A DNA stretch of 64,000 bases from Oligoflexus tunisiensis (GTDB lineage Bacteria; Bdellovibrionota_B; Oligoflexia; Oligoflexales; Oligoflexaceae). This document shows, in pieces, positions 27,153 to 35,435 of the stretch; positions within the stretch are counted from its first letter, which is position 1; every line of letters begins with the position of its first letter. The DNA lies in NCBI RefSeq assembly GCF_001748245.1, contig NZ_BDFO01000001.1:4417471-4481470 (forward strand), given 5' to 3'. Below the pieces are notes generated by a model, which was given only the letters and a program-made list of their open reading frames with translations, did not search any database and was not told the DNA's origin. Position numbers and translations under genes: made by a program.

Positions 27153-28196
27153 TTACAGGGGCACGGACCTTTTCCAGGCCAGCACCTCATAGGTGGTGCG
27201 CTCGGCGGCTCCATACCACTCATGCACGCAGCCGTTGGCACCCGGCCTCAGGACACCAGGAATGATGTCAGTCCCATCCTGATTGCCGCGACAGCTATAG
27301 AGGGGAGCCCCTGCGGCATCGATTCCCGTAACAAAGGCTCGCGCAGGCTTTTCGCCATTTGCGGCCGGGACCCATTCCAGGTATTCGTCGAAGGTCCCCT
27401 GATTGATCAGGAGGACTTCACTTTTCGCCAGCACGGTCAGCGCATCGGAACTTTGCGAGCCGACGCTGGCGCCATTGTATGTTCCATAGCAGCTGGTGGC
27501 CTGCGGGTTATTGAAATGAACAATCAGCTTGGCCGGAATAATCTCATTTTCATGATAAATTCGACAGATCCAAAGAGGATTGGTGGTGTGCTCCGTTCCA
27601 CCGCGCGCGGCGGCTGCCGGTGCGGACGCCCCGGCCAGCGAAAGCCAGCTGACCAGCTGCGGCTTGACCGTGGACGTCTGCTGGCTGCTTACACCCTCCG
27701 CCGTCTGCAGATCCAGAGTGAACATCAGCTGACCCATCTGATTTTGAATGTCGGCCAAGGCCGGGCCTTTGATCAGGAATTGAACGTGCCAGTCAGGATC
27801 CCGCGGGAGTTGGCTCATGGTCACCACGAGGTTGCTGCCAGCCGGAACCTGATAGTTCCAGGAATAGGATTGATAGGAGGCCAGCGAGACCTTGTTATGG
27901 GTCATGGGATCCTTCAGGGCGCAATTCACATTGGATTCGGGAAGCTCTGCCGTGGCGGCCTGAGTCTCCGCACAAATCAAATAAGCCCCCGCGATATTGC
28001 TCGGAGGCGCAACCCGTTCGTCGTCTGTGCTTGCAGCTTTGGCTTCCGCGTCCGAGGATTCGATCGCCTGCGGATCCAAAAGGATGCCCTTGTCCATGGT
28101 CTGCCCGGGTGCCACGGGGCCACTGTCCAGCTTAGCTTCGGTGCAGGCGAGGCCTGCCAGCCATAGGGTCAGGAAAATGGATATTTTGCACCGCAC
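27153..28196 (-). CDS. Lipoprotein-like secreted protein with DM9 (DUF3421) repeats
   Basis: 347 aa from a GTG at 28196 with GGAGAG five bases upstream. The signal peptide ends at Cys18 (LAGLAC), a loose lipobox. Residues ~205-347 carry two DM9-type repeats: WICRIYHENEIIPAKLI, then PLYSCRGNQDGTDIIPGVL followed by CVHEWYGAAERTTYEVLAW. DM9/DUF3421 is best known from insects and from oyster mannose-binding lectins, and occurs in some bacterial surface proteins. A carbohydrate-binding role is possible. The N-terminal ~180 residues are unassigned. Confidence 0.7.
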   Translation of the reverse strand: MRCKISIFLTLWLAGLACTEAKLDSGPVAPGQTMDKGILLDPQAIESSDAEAKAASTDDERVAPPSNIAGAYLICAETQAATAELPESNVNCALKDPMTHNKVSLASYQSYSWNYQVPAGSNLVVTMSQLPRDPDWHVQFLIKGPALADIQNQMGQLMFTLDLQTAEGVSSQQTSTVKPQLVSWLSLAGASAPAAAARGGTEHTTNPLWICRIYHENEIIPAKLIVHFNNPQATSCYGTYNGASVGSQSSDALTVLAKSEVLLINQGTFDEYLEWVPAANGEKPARAFVTGIDAAGAPLYSCRGNQDGTDIIPGVLRPGANGCVHEWYGAAERTTYEVLAWKRSVPL

Positions 28197-28306
28197 TATG
28201 CTCTCCAGTTTCTCCAGGGTTGTATGAAATACTTATCGGTGCAAATTTGGACGTGAGTGAAGGATTGATGATACCTGGCGTCAATTCAGATGTTTACGTT
28301 CCATTT

Positions 28307-28741
28307 TTAAACGGTCTGCCAGGACAGGTCGGGCCGGTTTTGCTTTTTCAGCCAGCCCATGAGTCCCCCGATCACCGGCAATTTCTCAAAAAGCACGACG
28401 CTGAGATCGAAATATTCCCTGTGGTAATAAACGAGCCCACCCGCATATTTGATATGCGAGATGCCATCCAGGTGAAAGGGGTTGCCGTTGTTCAGTCGGC
28501 CCGCACGCAACGTCAAGGTCCAGGCGATCATGTGCGAATCGCCCGTTTCCAGGTGCTCTCCAAAAACGATTTGCACCGCGTCCACGCCGGCGAACAGCTT
28601 TTGATAATAGACGATCAGCGCCTCACGTCCCTGCAGGGCCACCAAAGGATCACGGAACTGGATGTCCTCGCGATAGAACTGCGGCACGAGTTCAGCGATA
28701 TTTGTATCATTGACGGTCTGGAAAAAATCTTCTATTTGCAT
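28307..28741 (-). CDS. SnoaL/NTF2-like family protein
   Basis: 144 aa with GGGAGA before the ATG. The sequence fits the NTF2-like fold of nuclear-transport-factor-2 / SnoaL proteins: an N-terminal helix (IEDFFQTVNDTN), FYREDIQFRDPLVALQGREAL and YYHREYFDLSVV. These are small cone-shaped proteins that bind or isomerise hydrophobic ligands. No substrate can be told. It is about 110 bp upstream of the DM9 gene on the same strand. Confidence 0.8.
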   Translation of the reverse strand: MQIEDFFQTVNDTNIAELVPQFYREDIQFRDPLVALQGREALIVYYQKLFAGVDAVQIVFGEHLETGDSHMIAWTLTLRAGRLNNGNPFHLDGISHIKYAGGLVYYHREYFDLSVVLFEKLPVIGGLMGWLKKQNRPDLSWQTV

Positions 28742-28842
28742 GGTCTCCCGCCTGGTTTGAAGTGACGTTGGAGGTCAGTGCCGCAGACTTCAATAAATAT
28801 GCCAGGGGCTGAAGGGGCTATGATAAGATTTCATGGCGAATC

Positions 28843-29268
28843 GTGAGGTCACGTGTGAACCGTTTTTTTTGTGAATATCCTCTGGTTTTGATCGCTGTTC
28901 TTTTGGTTGCCTTCAACGATCACTACCTTAAACAAAGTGACCTGGCGGGCCTTGTCACCGGCAAGCTCTCTGATTTTGCAGGGCTCTTTTTCTTTCCCTT
29001 TTTGTTGATCGATGCCATAAGCCTCATCAGACCGCGCTGGCAGCAGTCCGAGGCTGTCTTCCTGGGCTGTGCTGGGTTTACCTGTCTGGCCTTTGCTACA
29101 CTCAAAACCAGCGCCACGGTGGTCGCTCTCTACACCGCCCTTTATGCCATGTGTGGCGTGAGGGTGACCGTGGTGCGAGATCCCACGGATCTGTTCGCCA
29201 TCATCATGCTGCCTCTGGCGGCTCTTTTCCATCGTCATCTACGGGGAAGGTTTCATGCATCCAATTAA
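28843..29268 (+). CDS. Small polytopic membrane protein
   Basis: 141 aa starting at GTG 28843 (GTG 28855 is also possible). Four hydrophobic segments are visible. Near the N-terminus is FNDHYLKQSDLAGLVTGKLSDFAGLFFFP, whose core (LTGKLSDFAGL-like) I recall from uncharacterised membrane proteins of myxobacteria and relatives. No function is known to me. Its stop overlaps the start of the next gene by 14 bp. Confidence 0.7.
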   Translation: MRSRVNRFFCEYPLVLIAVLLVAFNDHYLKQSDLAGLVTGKLSDFAGLFFFPFLLIDAISLIRPRWQQSEAVFLGCAGFTCLAFATLKTSATVVALYTALYAMCGVRVTVVRDPTDLFAIIMLPLAALFHRHLRGRFHASN

Positions 29269-29866
29269 ACCGCTCGTCTTTGGGGTTCTCCTCGGCACGG
29301 CCTCACAGGCCCAAGGGGACACGTTGGCCTTGCATCTCGGGCGCGCAGTGGGCAACACCATCGTGGATAATCATCACTATGCGGATGGCTATCAGAATGC
29401 GCTGTTCAACGACAAGGAACTGAAAGGCATCCAGGTGGAAGCATCGTATCTTCTAACCTTTCATTCCATCGGTCGCTTTGGAAGTGCCTGGATCCTTGGC
29501 CTGGGTCATGTGGCGGCTGAGCTTGAAGAATCCTATCCGGGCGGACAGCTTCAACTGGAACGCGAGACAACGTTCGCACAGTTCGGGTTTCGTCTTCAGG
29601 ATGAGAACCTCGTACCCCATCTGATTCTGGGTGCCGAGCTCATGACCGCCAAAGGCCTCGCCGGCAAGGTCAGATTGCGTGCCCCGGTCGGCAGTGAAAC
29701 ACGGACGGAAACCTACGATCTTCTGGTGCTGGAGCCCCTTCACCTGGCGCTCACAGCAGCCTATAAAGTTGCACCTTCATGGAGTCTCAACACCATGGTT
29801 CGCCTTTATCCCAAAGCCGGCCCTAATTTTTTCCTTGGAGTGGCTTATGATATCCCGCATCTCTAG
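29255..29866 (+). CDS. Small outer-membrane beta-barrel-like secreted protein
   Basis: 203 aa, with GGGGAAGG before the ATG. The signal peptide is cleaved near AQG (residue ~21). The mature protein has alternating beta strands with aromatic girdles and could form an eight-stranded barrel, although it ends in HL instead of Phe. No family recognised. It overlaps both neighbours, forming a three-gene unit 28843-30245. Confidence 0.65.
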   Translation: MHPIKPLVFGVLLGTASQAQGDTLALHLGRAVGNTIVDNHHYADGYQNALFNDKELKGIQVEASYLLTFHSIGRFGSAWILGLGHVAAELEESYPGGQLQLERETTFAQFGFRLQDENLVPHLILGAELMTAKGLAGKVRLRAPVGSETRTETYDLLVLEPLHLALTAAYKVAPSWSLNTMVRLYPKAGPNFFLGVAYDIPHL

Positions 29867-30245
29867 TTGGCTGGCCTTCACTCTCGCCGTGGTCACAGCA
29901 CTCGCGACATCCTCGCCGACCCATTCCCGCGTCTTTGCCGAAGGGAGTTACCAGGTCAAGTCCGATTGCCCCAATGCCCAAACGGAGGGAGTGCTCACGA
30001 TCACGCTGGAAAGTGTCGCGTTGGAACGAACCTATATTCTGACAACGGGAACCGACTTTGGTTTTCCTGACAATCGCATGTCCGCGGGCAGGGTGTATGA
30101 CCAGGACGAGGGAGACTCGGTCACTGTGAGTTCAGATGAGCGGGTGTGCAAAGCGATGCTCTGGGATGCGCAGGCCCATTCGGGGATTTTCGCCTGCCAT
30201 CGTGGGGATGAGCTGGAATGCACGATTCATCTGGAAAAAATCTGA
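29847..30245 (+). CDS. Small secreted protein, unknown function
   Basis: 132 aa from ATG 29847 (TTGGAG upstream). The signal peptide is followed by a ~105-residue domain with four cysteines, which may form two disulfides. The first 20 bp lie inside the 3' end of the barrel gene, so it is translationally coupled. No family recognised. Confidence 0.65.
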   Translation: MISRISSWLAFTLAVVTALATSSPTHSRVFAEGSYQVKSDCPNAQTEGVLTITLESVALERTYILTTGTDFGFPDNRMSAGRVYDQDEGDSVTVSSDERVCKAMLWDAQAHSGIFACHRGDELECTIHLEKI

Positions 30246-30526
30246 CCGGATGGTGTGAAAAATATTGAACCTAGGCGCCTCCTCCCCCGGACGGGACCTG
30301 TGGTTGAGGCGGCTCGGGTTCGACGCAGACGTAGGTCTATCCGTCCTAACCGGGCAATTTGATTAACATCGAAAACCGGGTCCTTATCAGCCGAGGACAG
30401 ATTGACCTTTCCATATCGTAGTTTCCCCGTCTGATGCCTTCCGATTCGTGCGGCATTCAGGATTGACTTCAAAATTGACCTCAGGCATGTTCACATCCTG
30501 AGAGCTGTTTCCCACAGAGGTATATC
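30246..30526. other. Intergenic region upstream of the cysteine leader
   Basis: This 281-bp stretch contains no gene I can support. Several GC-rich inverted repeats occur (for example CGCCTC and GAGGCG near 30277-30318), which may end transcription of the preceding unit. TTGACT at 30463-30468 with CATGTT at 30486-30491 (17 bp apart) is a weak promoter candidate; a second TTGACC lies at 30475. Confidence 0.4.
30480..30502. promoter_or_regulatory. Inverted repeat, possible operator
   Basis: CTCAGG at 30480-30485 and CCTGAG at 30497-30502 form a perfect 6-bp inverted repeat with an 11-bp spacer, immediately downstream of two TTGAC boxes and 25 bp before the leader start. It could be an operator or an RNA hairpin. 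Confidence 0.35.
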
Positions 30527-30643
30527 ATGCGTGACATAACACAAGACTTACGATCAAGGCCGACAAGCTCACCGCTTGCTCAAGACTCGCTCGCCTCCCT
30601 CCGCCTTGCCTCCTGTCTGTGTTGCCTCTGTTGCTGTTGTTAA
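30527..30643 (+). CDS. Poly-cysteine leader peptide of the sulfate-assimilation operon
   Basis: A 38-codon ORF starts at ATG 30527 with a good ribosome site (AGAGG, 6 bases away). The first 29 residues contain no cysteine; the last nine read C-L-C-C-L-C-C-C-C, with seven Cys codons between 30614 and 30640, followed by TAA. The last four Cys codons lie in the 5' arm of a terminator hairpin and the stop codon is in its loop. The first gene of the cysteine-making operon starts 115 bp downstream. Amino-acid leader peptides (trp, his, leu) sense the charged tRNA through ribosome stalling, and poly-Cys uORFs with this role have been described in mycobacteria. Here stalling on Cys codons would cover the terminator arm and permit read-through; this mechanism is inferred. 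Confidence 0.82.
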   Translation: MRDITQDLRSRPTSSPLAQDSLASLRLASCLCCLCCCC

Positions 30644-30663
30644 AGAACAGCGTCGTTTTTTTT
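30629..30663 (+). terminator. Intrinsic terminator (attenuator) overlapping the Cys codons
   Basis: GCTGTT at 30633-30638 pairs with AACAGC at 30646-30651 around a 7-base loop that contains the leader stop codon. The stem extends to 30629-30655 through two G-U pairs, one G-C pair and one mismatch, and is followed at once by eight T (30656-30663). The 5' arm is the last run of Cys codons, so translation and termination compete for the same bases. Confidence 0.75.
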
Positions 30664-30758
30664 CTTCCTCTTCAAAATTTAATAAAACGCGCTGGTCTTT
30701 GATCCAGAGCCTTGAGTCCTTGCGGCTTTGGTTTTGACCAACACTTGGGAGTGCAAGT

Positions 30759-31544
30759 ATGCGTTCAGGATTTGTCGCCCTCGTTGGGGCTGGGCCGGGT
30801 CACGTCGATTATCTGACTCTGGCGGGTTTGAAAGCCCTGCAAAACGCCGATGTGATTCTTTATGATGCGCTTCTTTCCGCTGATTTCCGTGCGCTTTTTC
30901 CCAAAAAGGCGAAGGCGCTTTACGTCGGCAAACGCTGCGGTCGTCACGCGCTCGCGCAGCAGCAAATCAATGCCTTGATCGTATCCCATGCCCAAAAAGG
31001 CAGGTTCGTGGTTCGTCTCAAGGGCGGTGATCCCTTCATCTTCGGCCGTGGCGCAGAGGAAGTGGAAGCCCTGCGCGAAGCGGGTGTGGAATACCGGGTG
31101 ATTCCAGGCGTCAGCGCCCTCAATGGAATCGCAGCCGGCTTCACTCTGCCTTTGACTCTGCGCACCGGAAGCAATGAATTCCGAGCGATTCAGGGCCATC
31201 ACCTGCCCGAGGATCCTCAATGGTGGCAGGACCTCGCGCGCTACAGGGGAACGGTCGCGATCTTCATGGGCCTTGAGAAACTGCAGGGCACCCTGGAAAA
31301 ACTTCTGGAGCATGGACGGGATCCAGCCAGCCCACTCGCTCTGATCGAAAGCGCAGATGATGGCTCCAGCCATGCATTCCAGACCACCATTCAAAGTATT
31401 TTGGCCCTGGGCTACCAGCGCGTCGGGCAAGGTCCGGTGATCATCTACCTCGGTGACAATGTGCGCTTTATGGATGCGAAATCGCAAAGCTTCACCAACC
31501 TTTTTCAGGAGGCTCCTCATGTCCTTGCTGCCCATATTCATTGA
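30759..31544 (+). CDS. cobA: Uroporphyrinogen-III C-methyltransferase
   Basis: 261 aa. Hallmarks of the SUMT family are present: VALVGAGPGHVDYLTL at the N-terminus, VVRLKGGDPFIFGRGAEE and VIPGVSALNGIAAGF, which form the SAM and tetrapyrrole site. The enzyme methylates uroporphyrinogen III twice to give precorrin-2, on the path to siroheme. Here it is split from the dehydrogenase half that E. coli CysG carries in one chain. It is the first gene after the poly-Cys attenuator, and siroheme is needed by the CysI enzyme encoded two genes downstream. Confidence 0.93.
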   Translation: MRSGFVALVGAGPGHVDYLTLAGLKALQNADVILYDALLSADFRALFPKKAKALYVGKRCGRHALAQQQINALIVSHAQKGRFVVRLKGGDPFIFGRGAEEVEALREAGVEYRVIPGVSALNGIAAGFTLPLTLRTGSNEFRAIQGHHLPEDPQWWQDLARYRGTVAIFMGLEKLQGTLEKLLEHGRDPASPLALIESADDGSSHAFQTTIQSILALGYQRVGQGPVIIYLGDNVRFMDAKSQSFTNLFQEAPHVLAAHIH

Positions 31545-32136
31545 TCTTCAGGACAAACCGGTGCTCCTCGTGGGTGGGGGGACGGTGGCCCGGGAAAAAT
31601 TGGAAAAGCTCCTTCAGGCCGGAGCGCGCGTGCGGGTCATCGCCCGGCATTGGGCTGCGGAAACGCAGGAGCTTTTGCAGCGGCACCAGCTGACTTATGA
31701 AACCCGGCCCTTCTTTGCCAACGACGTTGCGGGTCACGTGCTCGTGATTTCCGCGGTCAACGACAGCGCCGTGCATGCCCGCATCGCCGCGGCGGCACGA
31801 GCCCGGGGCATCCTGGTGAATGCGGTTGATGAACCGACCTCTGCCGATTTTTATTTCGGAGCTCAGATCGAACGCGGTCCTTTGCAGATCGCCATCTCCA
31901 CCCAGGGTCTTTTCCCTGGTGTGGCGCGTGCCCTGCGTCTTTGGCTGGAAGAGGCCTTGCCGCAGGACCTTAGTGATGAACTCGGGCAGCTCGCTGTCCT
32001 TCGGAGGAATGTCCGCCTCCTGATACCGGATCCCACCCAGCGCATGCGCCGTCTCAAGGAGCAGCTGCAGATCTGGCAAAACAACTGGCGGACCGAACAA
32101 CCCCACTATGCACAAGCAGGAGAATCCACGCGATGA
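31519..32136 (+). CDS. Precorrin-2 dehydrogenase / sirohydrochlorin ferrochelatase (CysG N-domain, Met8-like)
   Basis: 205 aa from ATG 31519 with AGGAGG upstream. The Rossmann start (LPIFIDLQDKPVLLVGGG), then VAREKLEKLLQAGARV and the FYFGAQIERGPLQIAISTQG stretch are typical of the siroheme synthase N-domain. It oxidises precorrin-2 with NAD+ and inserts iron to make siroheme. The gene overlaps cobA by 26 bp and the next gene by 4 bp. Confidence 0.9.
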   Translation: MSLLPIFIDLQDKPVLLVGGGTVAREKLEKLLQAGARVRVIARHWAAETQELLQRHQLTYETRPFFANDVAGHVLVISAVNDSAVHARIAAAARARGILVNAVDEPTSADFYFGAQIERGPLQIAISTQGLFPGVARALRLWLEEALPQDLSDELGQLAVLRRNVRLLIPDPTQRMRRLKEQLQIWQNNWRTEQPHYAQAGESTR

Positions 32137-33791
32137 GTCAGGAAAAAAGCAAAATCGAGTTTCTGAAAGAGGAATCACGGGGACTGCGCGGCACGCTTCC
32201 CGAGGAGATCAACAGCGATGCCCCGCGCTTTACCGGCAACGCCGAAAACCTTCTGAAATTTCACGGCATGTATCAATACAAGGACCGTGACAAGAAAAAA
32301 CCCGGTGAGGAGTCGACCGGCCCCAAACCTTTCACCATGATGGTGCGCGGCCGCATCCCGGGCGGGCGTCTGACCTGGCAGCAATGGGTTGCCTGGGATG
32401 ATATCGCCTCGCGCTATGCCAATGCCGGACTGCGCATCACCACGCGGCAGTCGCTGCAGCTGCATGGTGTCCTCAAGGCGAACGTGAAACCCGTTCTCAA
32501 GGAAATCCGGGCCGCGCTCAGCAGCACAACGGGTGCCTGCGGGGATGTTGTGCGGAACGTGACCCAGTCCGTCAACCCCTGGGGTGATCCGCGTCTCGCG
32601 CAGCTCGATGAACCGGCGACCCGGCTTTCCAAACATTTTACTGTGGCTTCCAACGCCTACTTTGAAATCTTCCTCGACGGCGAGCCGGTGGTCGAGGAAA
32701 TAGAGGATCCCATCTACGGCAAGGCTTATCTGCCGCGCAAATTCAAAATCGGCCTCACCGCGGTTGGCAACAACTCGATCGACATCTATGCGCAGGACCT
32801 CGGTTTTGCCGCCACCTTTGATCACAAGGATCAGCTCGAAGGTTACTTCGTTTTCGTCGGCGGTGGCATGGGCATGTCGCACAATGATACGGAAACTCAT
32901 CCGCGTCTTGCGGAATTGCTCGGCTGGATTCCTCAGGAGGCCCTGGTGCCCGTGGCCGAGGCTGTGGTTTTTACGCAGCGTGATCACGGCAATCGGGAAA
33001 ATCGCACCTTCGCCCGCCTCAAGTACCTTCTGGATAAGCGCGGCGTGGAGTGGTTCAAAAATGAGGTCAGTCAGCGAGCCCAACTGCAATTTGAAGATCG
33101 CCCTCTGCCGCCCTGGAAAACACCCTCGTATCTCGGCTGGATTGAAGCCCGGGATGGAACGCTTTCCCTGGGCTTTCATACCCTCTCCGGTCGGTTGATC
33201 GACAGTGACCGTCCATTGAAATCCGCCCTGCGGCATATCATTGAAACGTATCAAACGTCGGTGCAGCTCACCGCGGAACAGGACCTGATACTCTCCGGGA
33301 TCCGGCCTCAGGATAAGCGTGCGATTGAAACCTGGCTCGACAGCCACGGTCTTAATCCCCTGAGCCCGCGCAAACTTTATGATCGGGCCCTGACCTGCGT
33401 GGCCCTGCCGACCTGTATGAAGGCGCTGGCTGAAAGTGAACGCGTGGGTCCTCAGGTCTTTGGTCAAATCCAGGAAGTCCTGGATCGCTATGAACTCAAC
33501 GAAAAAGCCCCGACGGTGCGGATCACGGGCTGCCCCAACGGCTGTGCCCGCCCCTATTCCGCGGAACTCGGCCTCGTCGGTCAGATGCCGGGGCAGTATG
33601 CGATTTTCCTGGGCGGCGAACCGGAAGGTCAACGTCTCGCCTTCAAGATCAAGGACAAGGTTAAAATCGATGATCTGCCTCAGGCTTTCGACAGGATCCT
33701 GGGTTTCTGGAAGGCGGAAGGCGGACGCGATGAATATCTCGGCGACTTTGCCCAGCGCATCGGGGCTGAACGTCTGGGAGCACTCCTATGA
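32133..33791 (+). CDS. cysI: Assimilatory sulfite reductase hemoprotein (siroheme, [4Fe-4S])
   Basis: 552 aa. The N-terminal half has the ferredoxin-like and substrate motifs (GGRLTWQQWVAWDDIA, LRITTRQSLQLHGV, GACGDVVRNVTQS). The [4Fe-4S]-siroheme ligands are TCVALPTC (~residue 420) and TGCPNGC (~466), so all four cysteines are present. It reduces sulfite to sulfide with six electrons. Length and motifs fit CysI more than nitrite reductase, and the neighbours support sulfite. No CysJ flavoprotein is encoded nearby, so electrons may come from ferredoxin or from a reductase elsewhere. ATGA overlaps on both sides. Confidence 0.92.
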   Translation: MSQEKSKIEFLKEESRGLRGTLPEEINSDAPRFTGNAENLLKFHGMYQYKDRDKKKPGEESTGPKPFTMMVRGRIPGGRLTWQQWVAWDDIASRYANAGLRITTRQSLQLHGVLKANVKPVLKEIRAALSSTTGACGDVVRNVTQSVNPWGDPRLAQLDEPATRLSKHFTVASNAYFEIFLDGEPVVEEIEDPIYGKAYLPRKFKIGLTAVGNNSIDIYAQDLGFAATFDHKDQLEGYFVFVGGGMGMSHNDTETHPRLAELLGWIPQEALVPVAEAVVFTQRDHGNRENRTFARLKYLLDKRGVEWFKNEVSQRAQLQFEDRPLPPWKTPSYLGWIEARDGTLSLGFHTLSGRLIDSDRPLKSALRHIIETYQTSVQLTAEQDLILSGIRPQDKRAIETWLDSHGLNPLSPRKLYDRALTCVALPTCMKALAESERVGPQVFGQIQEVLDRYELNEKAPTVRITGCPNGCARPYSAELGLVGQMPGQYAIFLGGEPEGQRLAFKIKDKVKIDDLPQAFDRILGFWKAEGGRDEYLGDFAQRIGAERLGALL

Positions 33792-34543
33792 AGCACGCGG
33801 CGCCGATCACGAGCGATCAGCTGAAGGACTGGAATCAGCGCCATGCGTCGCGGCCGGCGCTCGATATCGTGCAGCTCGCCGCGCGCTGGTTTGCTCCCGA
33901 GCTGGCCCTCGCCAGCAGCTTTGGGGCTGAGGACCTTGTGCTGATGCACCTGGCTCTGCAGCTCGACGTCCGCCCGGAAATTTTTGTTCTCGATACGGGA
34001 CGCCTGCCACCCGAGACCTATGATCTCATCGAACGCTGGCGCATCCGTTATGATCTCAGCCTTCGCTTTTATTATCCGGATCCTGCGGCGCTCGAACCCT
34101 TTGTGACCCGGCACGGTCCCAATGCGTTTTATGAAAGTGCCGCACGCCGCAAGGAGTGCTGCCACATTCGTAAGGTGGAGCCGCTGCAGCGGGCCCTGGC
34201 TGGAAAAAAAGCCTGGCTCACCGGCCTGCGACGCGAACAATCCCCCGTGCGATCGACCGTCGCGCTCTTTGCCCTCGACGAAGCGGAACGTTTGAAGATC
34301 AGTCCCTTGATTTCCTGGTCGCGGCAGGATGTGTGGGCCTACATCAAAGCTCACAATCTTCCTTACAATCCTCTGCATGACAGAGGTTATGCCAGCATAG
34401 GTTGCGCGCCCTGCACCCGGGCCATCGAGCCTCATGAGGAGGAGCGGGCCGGGCGCTGGTGGTGGGAGGATCAAAGTCACAAGGAATGCGGACTGCATTC
34501 CCCAGCCAAAAGAGAGGATCAGCATGCCCCGGCATCCCTTTGA
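33788..34543 (+). CDS. cysH: Assimilatory adenylylsulfate (APS) reductase
   Basis: 251 aa. The PAPS/APS reductase fold is shown by ALASSFGAEDLVLMHL and VLDTGRLPPETY. The [4Fe-4S] cysteines typical of APS-using enzymes are present (KECCHIRKVEPL and GCAPCTR), as is the C-terminal catalytic KECGLH. The cluster cysteines argue for APS rather than PAPS as the substrate, in keeping with the absence of an APS kinase (CysC) in the operon. It reduces APS to sulfite with thioredoxin or glutaredoxin. Confidence 0.93.
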   Translation: MKHAAPITSDQLKDWNQRHASRPALDIVQLAARWFAPELALASSFGAEDLVLMHLALQLDVRPEIFVLDTGRLPPETYDLIERWRIRYDLSLRFYYPDPAALEPFVTRHGPNAFYESAARRKECCHIRKVEPLQRALAGKKAWLTGLRREQSPVRSTVALFALDEAERLKISPLISWSRQDVWAYIKAHNLPYNPLHDRGYASIGCAPCTRAIEPHEEERAGRWWWEDQSHKECGLHSPAKREDQHAPASL

Positions 34544-35435
34544 CAATACCTATTTAAATGATCTGGAAGCGGAGAGCATCGAGGTCCTCCGCGAGGTCGC
34601 CGCCAACTATGAAAGACCGGCGATGCTCTATTCGGTGGGGAAGGATTCCTCGGTCCTGCTGCATCTGGCGGTGAAAGCCTTTGCTCCGGGAAAAATCCCC
34701 TTTCCTCTGGTGCACGTCGACACCGGATTCAAGTTCAAGGAAATGTACGCGTTCCGTGACAGCATGGCGAAAAAGTTGGGGGTGGAGCTGATCGTGCATC
34801 GCAATGAACCCGCGATTGCCGACGGCACCAACCCTTTTCGCCTGGGAACCCGGGCCTGCTGTGCTCTTCTGAAAACCGAAGCCCTTCTGCAGGTCCTGAA
34901 AAAACATGGCATCGACGCGGCCCTCGGCGGCGCGCGGCGTGATGAGGAACGCTCGCGGGCGAAGGAAAGAATCTTTTCCTTCCGCGATCGTCATGGCCAG
35001 TGGGATCCGAAAAACCAGCGGCCGGAACTCTGGAACCTCTACAACACCCGGGTGCATGAAGGGGAGAACATGCGCGTCTTTCCCCTTTCCAACTGGACGG
35101 AGTTTGATGTCTGGCATTATATCAAGCGCGAAAACATCGAAATCGTTCCCCTCTACTTCGCGCATGAACGCCGCGTTCTGGACAAGGGCACGAGTCTCAT
35201 TCCGCTCGATGACGATGATCCACGCTGGTATTCCAGTGACGCGAAGAATGTGCTTTGCCGCTTCCGCACCCTGGGCTGCAGCCCCTGCACTGGCGCCATC
35301 CGTTCGAGCGCGCGCGATCTGGATGATATCATCAGCGAACTCTTCGAGGCGCGGAGTTCCGAACGTTCAACCCGCGTCATCGATCATGATCAGGACGCAT
35401 CCATGGAACTGAAGAAAAGAGAGGGGTATTTCTGA
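34524..35435 (+). CDS. cysD: Sulfate adenylyltransferase subunit 2
   Basis: 303 aa from ATG 34524 (AGAGAGGA upstream), overlapping cysH by 20 bp. The PP-loop motif is LYSVGKDSSVLLHL, followed by HVDTGFKFKEM and ALGGARRDEERSRAKER. The C-terminal LGCSPCTGAI region is usual in CysD. With the GTPase CysN it makes APS from sulfate and ATP. Confidence 0.95.
   Translation: MPRHPFDNTYLNDLEAESIEVLREVAANYERPAMLYSVGKDSSVLLHLAVKAFAPGKIPFPLVHVDTGFKFKEMYAFRDSMAKKLGVELIVHRNEPAIADGTNPFRLGTRACCALLKTEALLQVLKKHGIDAALGGARRDEERSRAKERIFSFRDRHGQWDPKNQRPELWNLYNTRVHEGENMRVFPLSNWTEFDVWHYIKRENIEIVPLYFAHERRVLDKGTSLIPLDDDDPRWYSSDAKNVLCRFRTLGCSPCTGAIRSSARDLDDIISELFEARSSERSTRVIDHDQDASMELKKREGYF

Noticed and set aside
32175..33632. 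485-codon minus-strand open frame opposite cysI
   Set aside because: cysI has all siroheme-cluster motifs on the plus strand; the antisense frame is a byproduct of GC-rich third positions.
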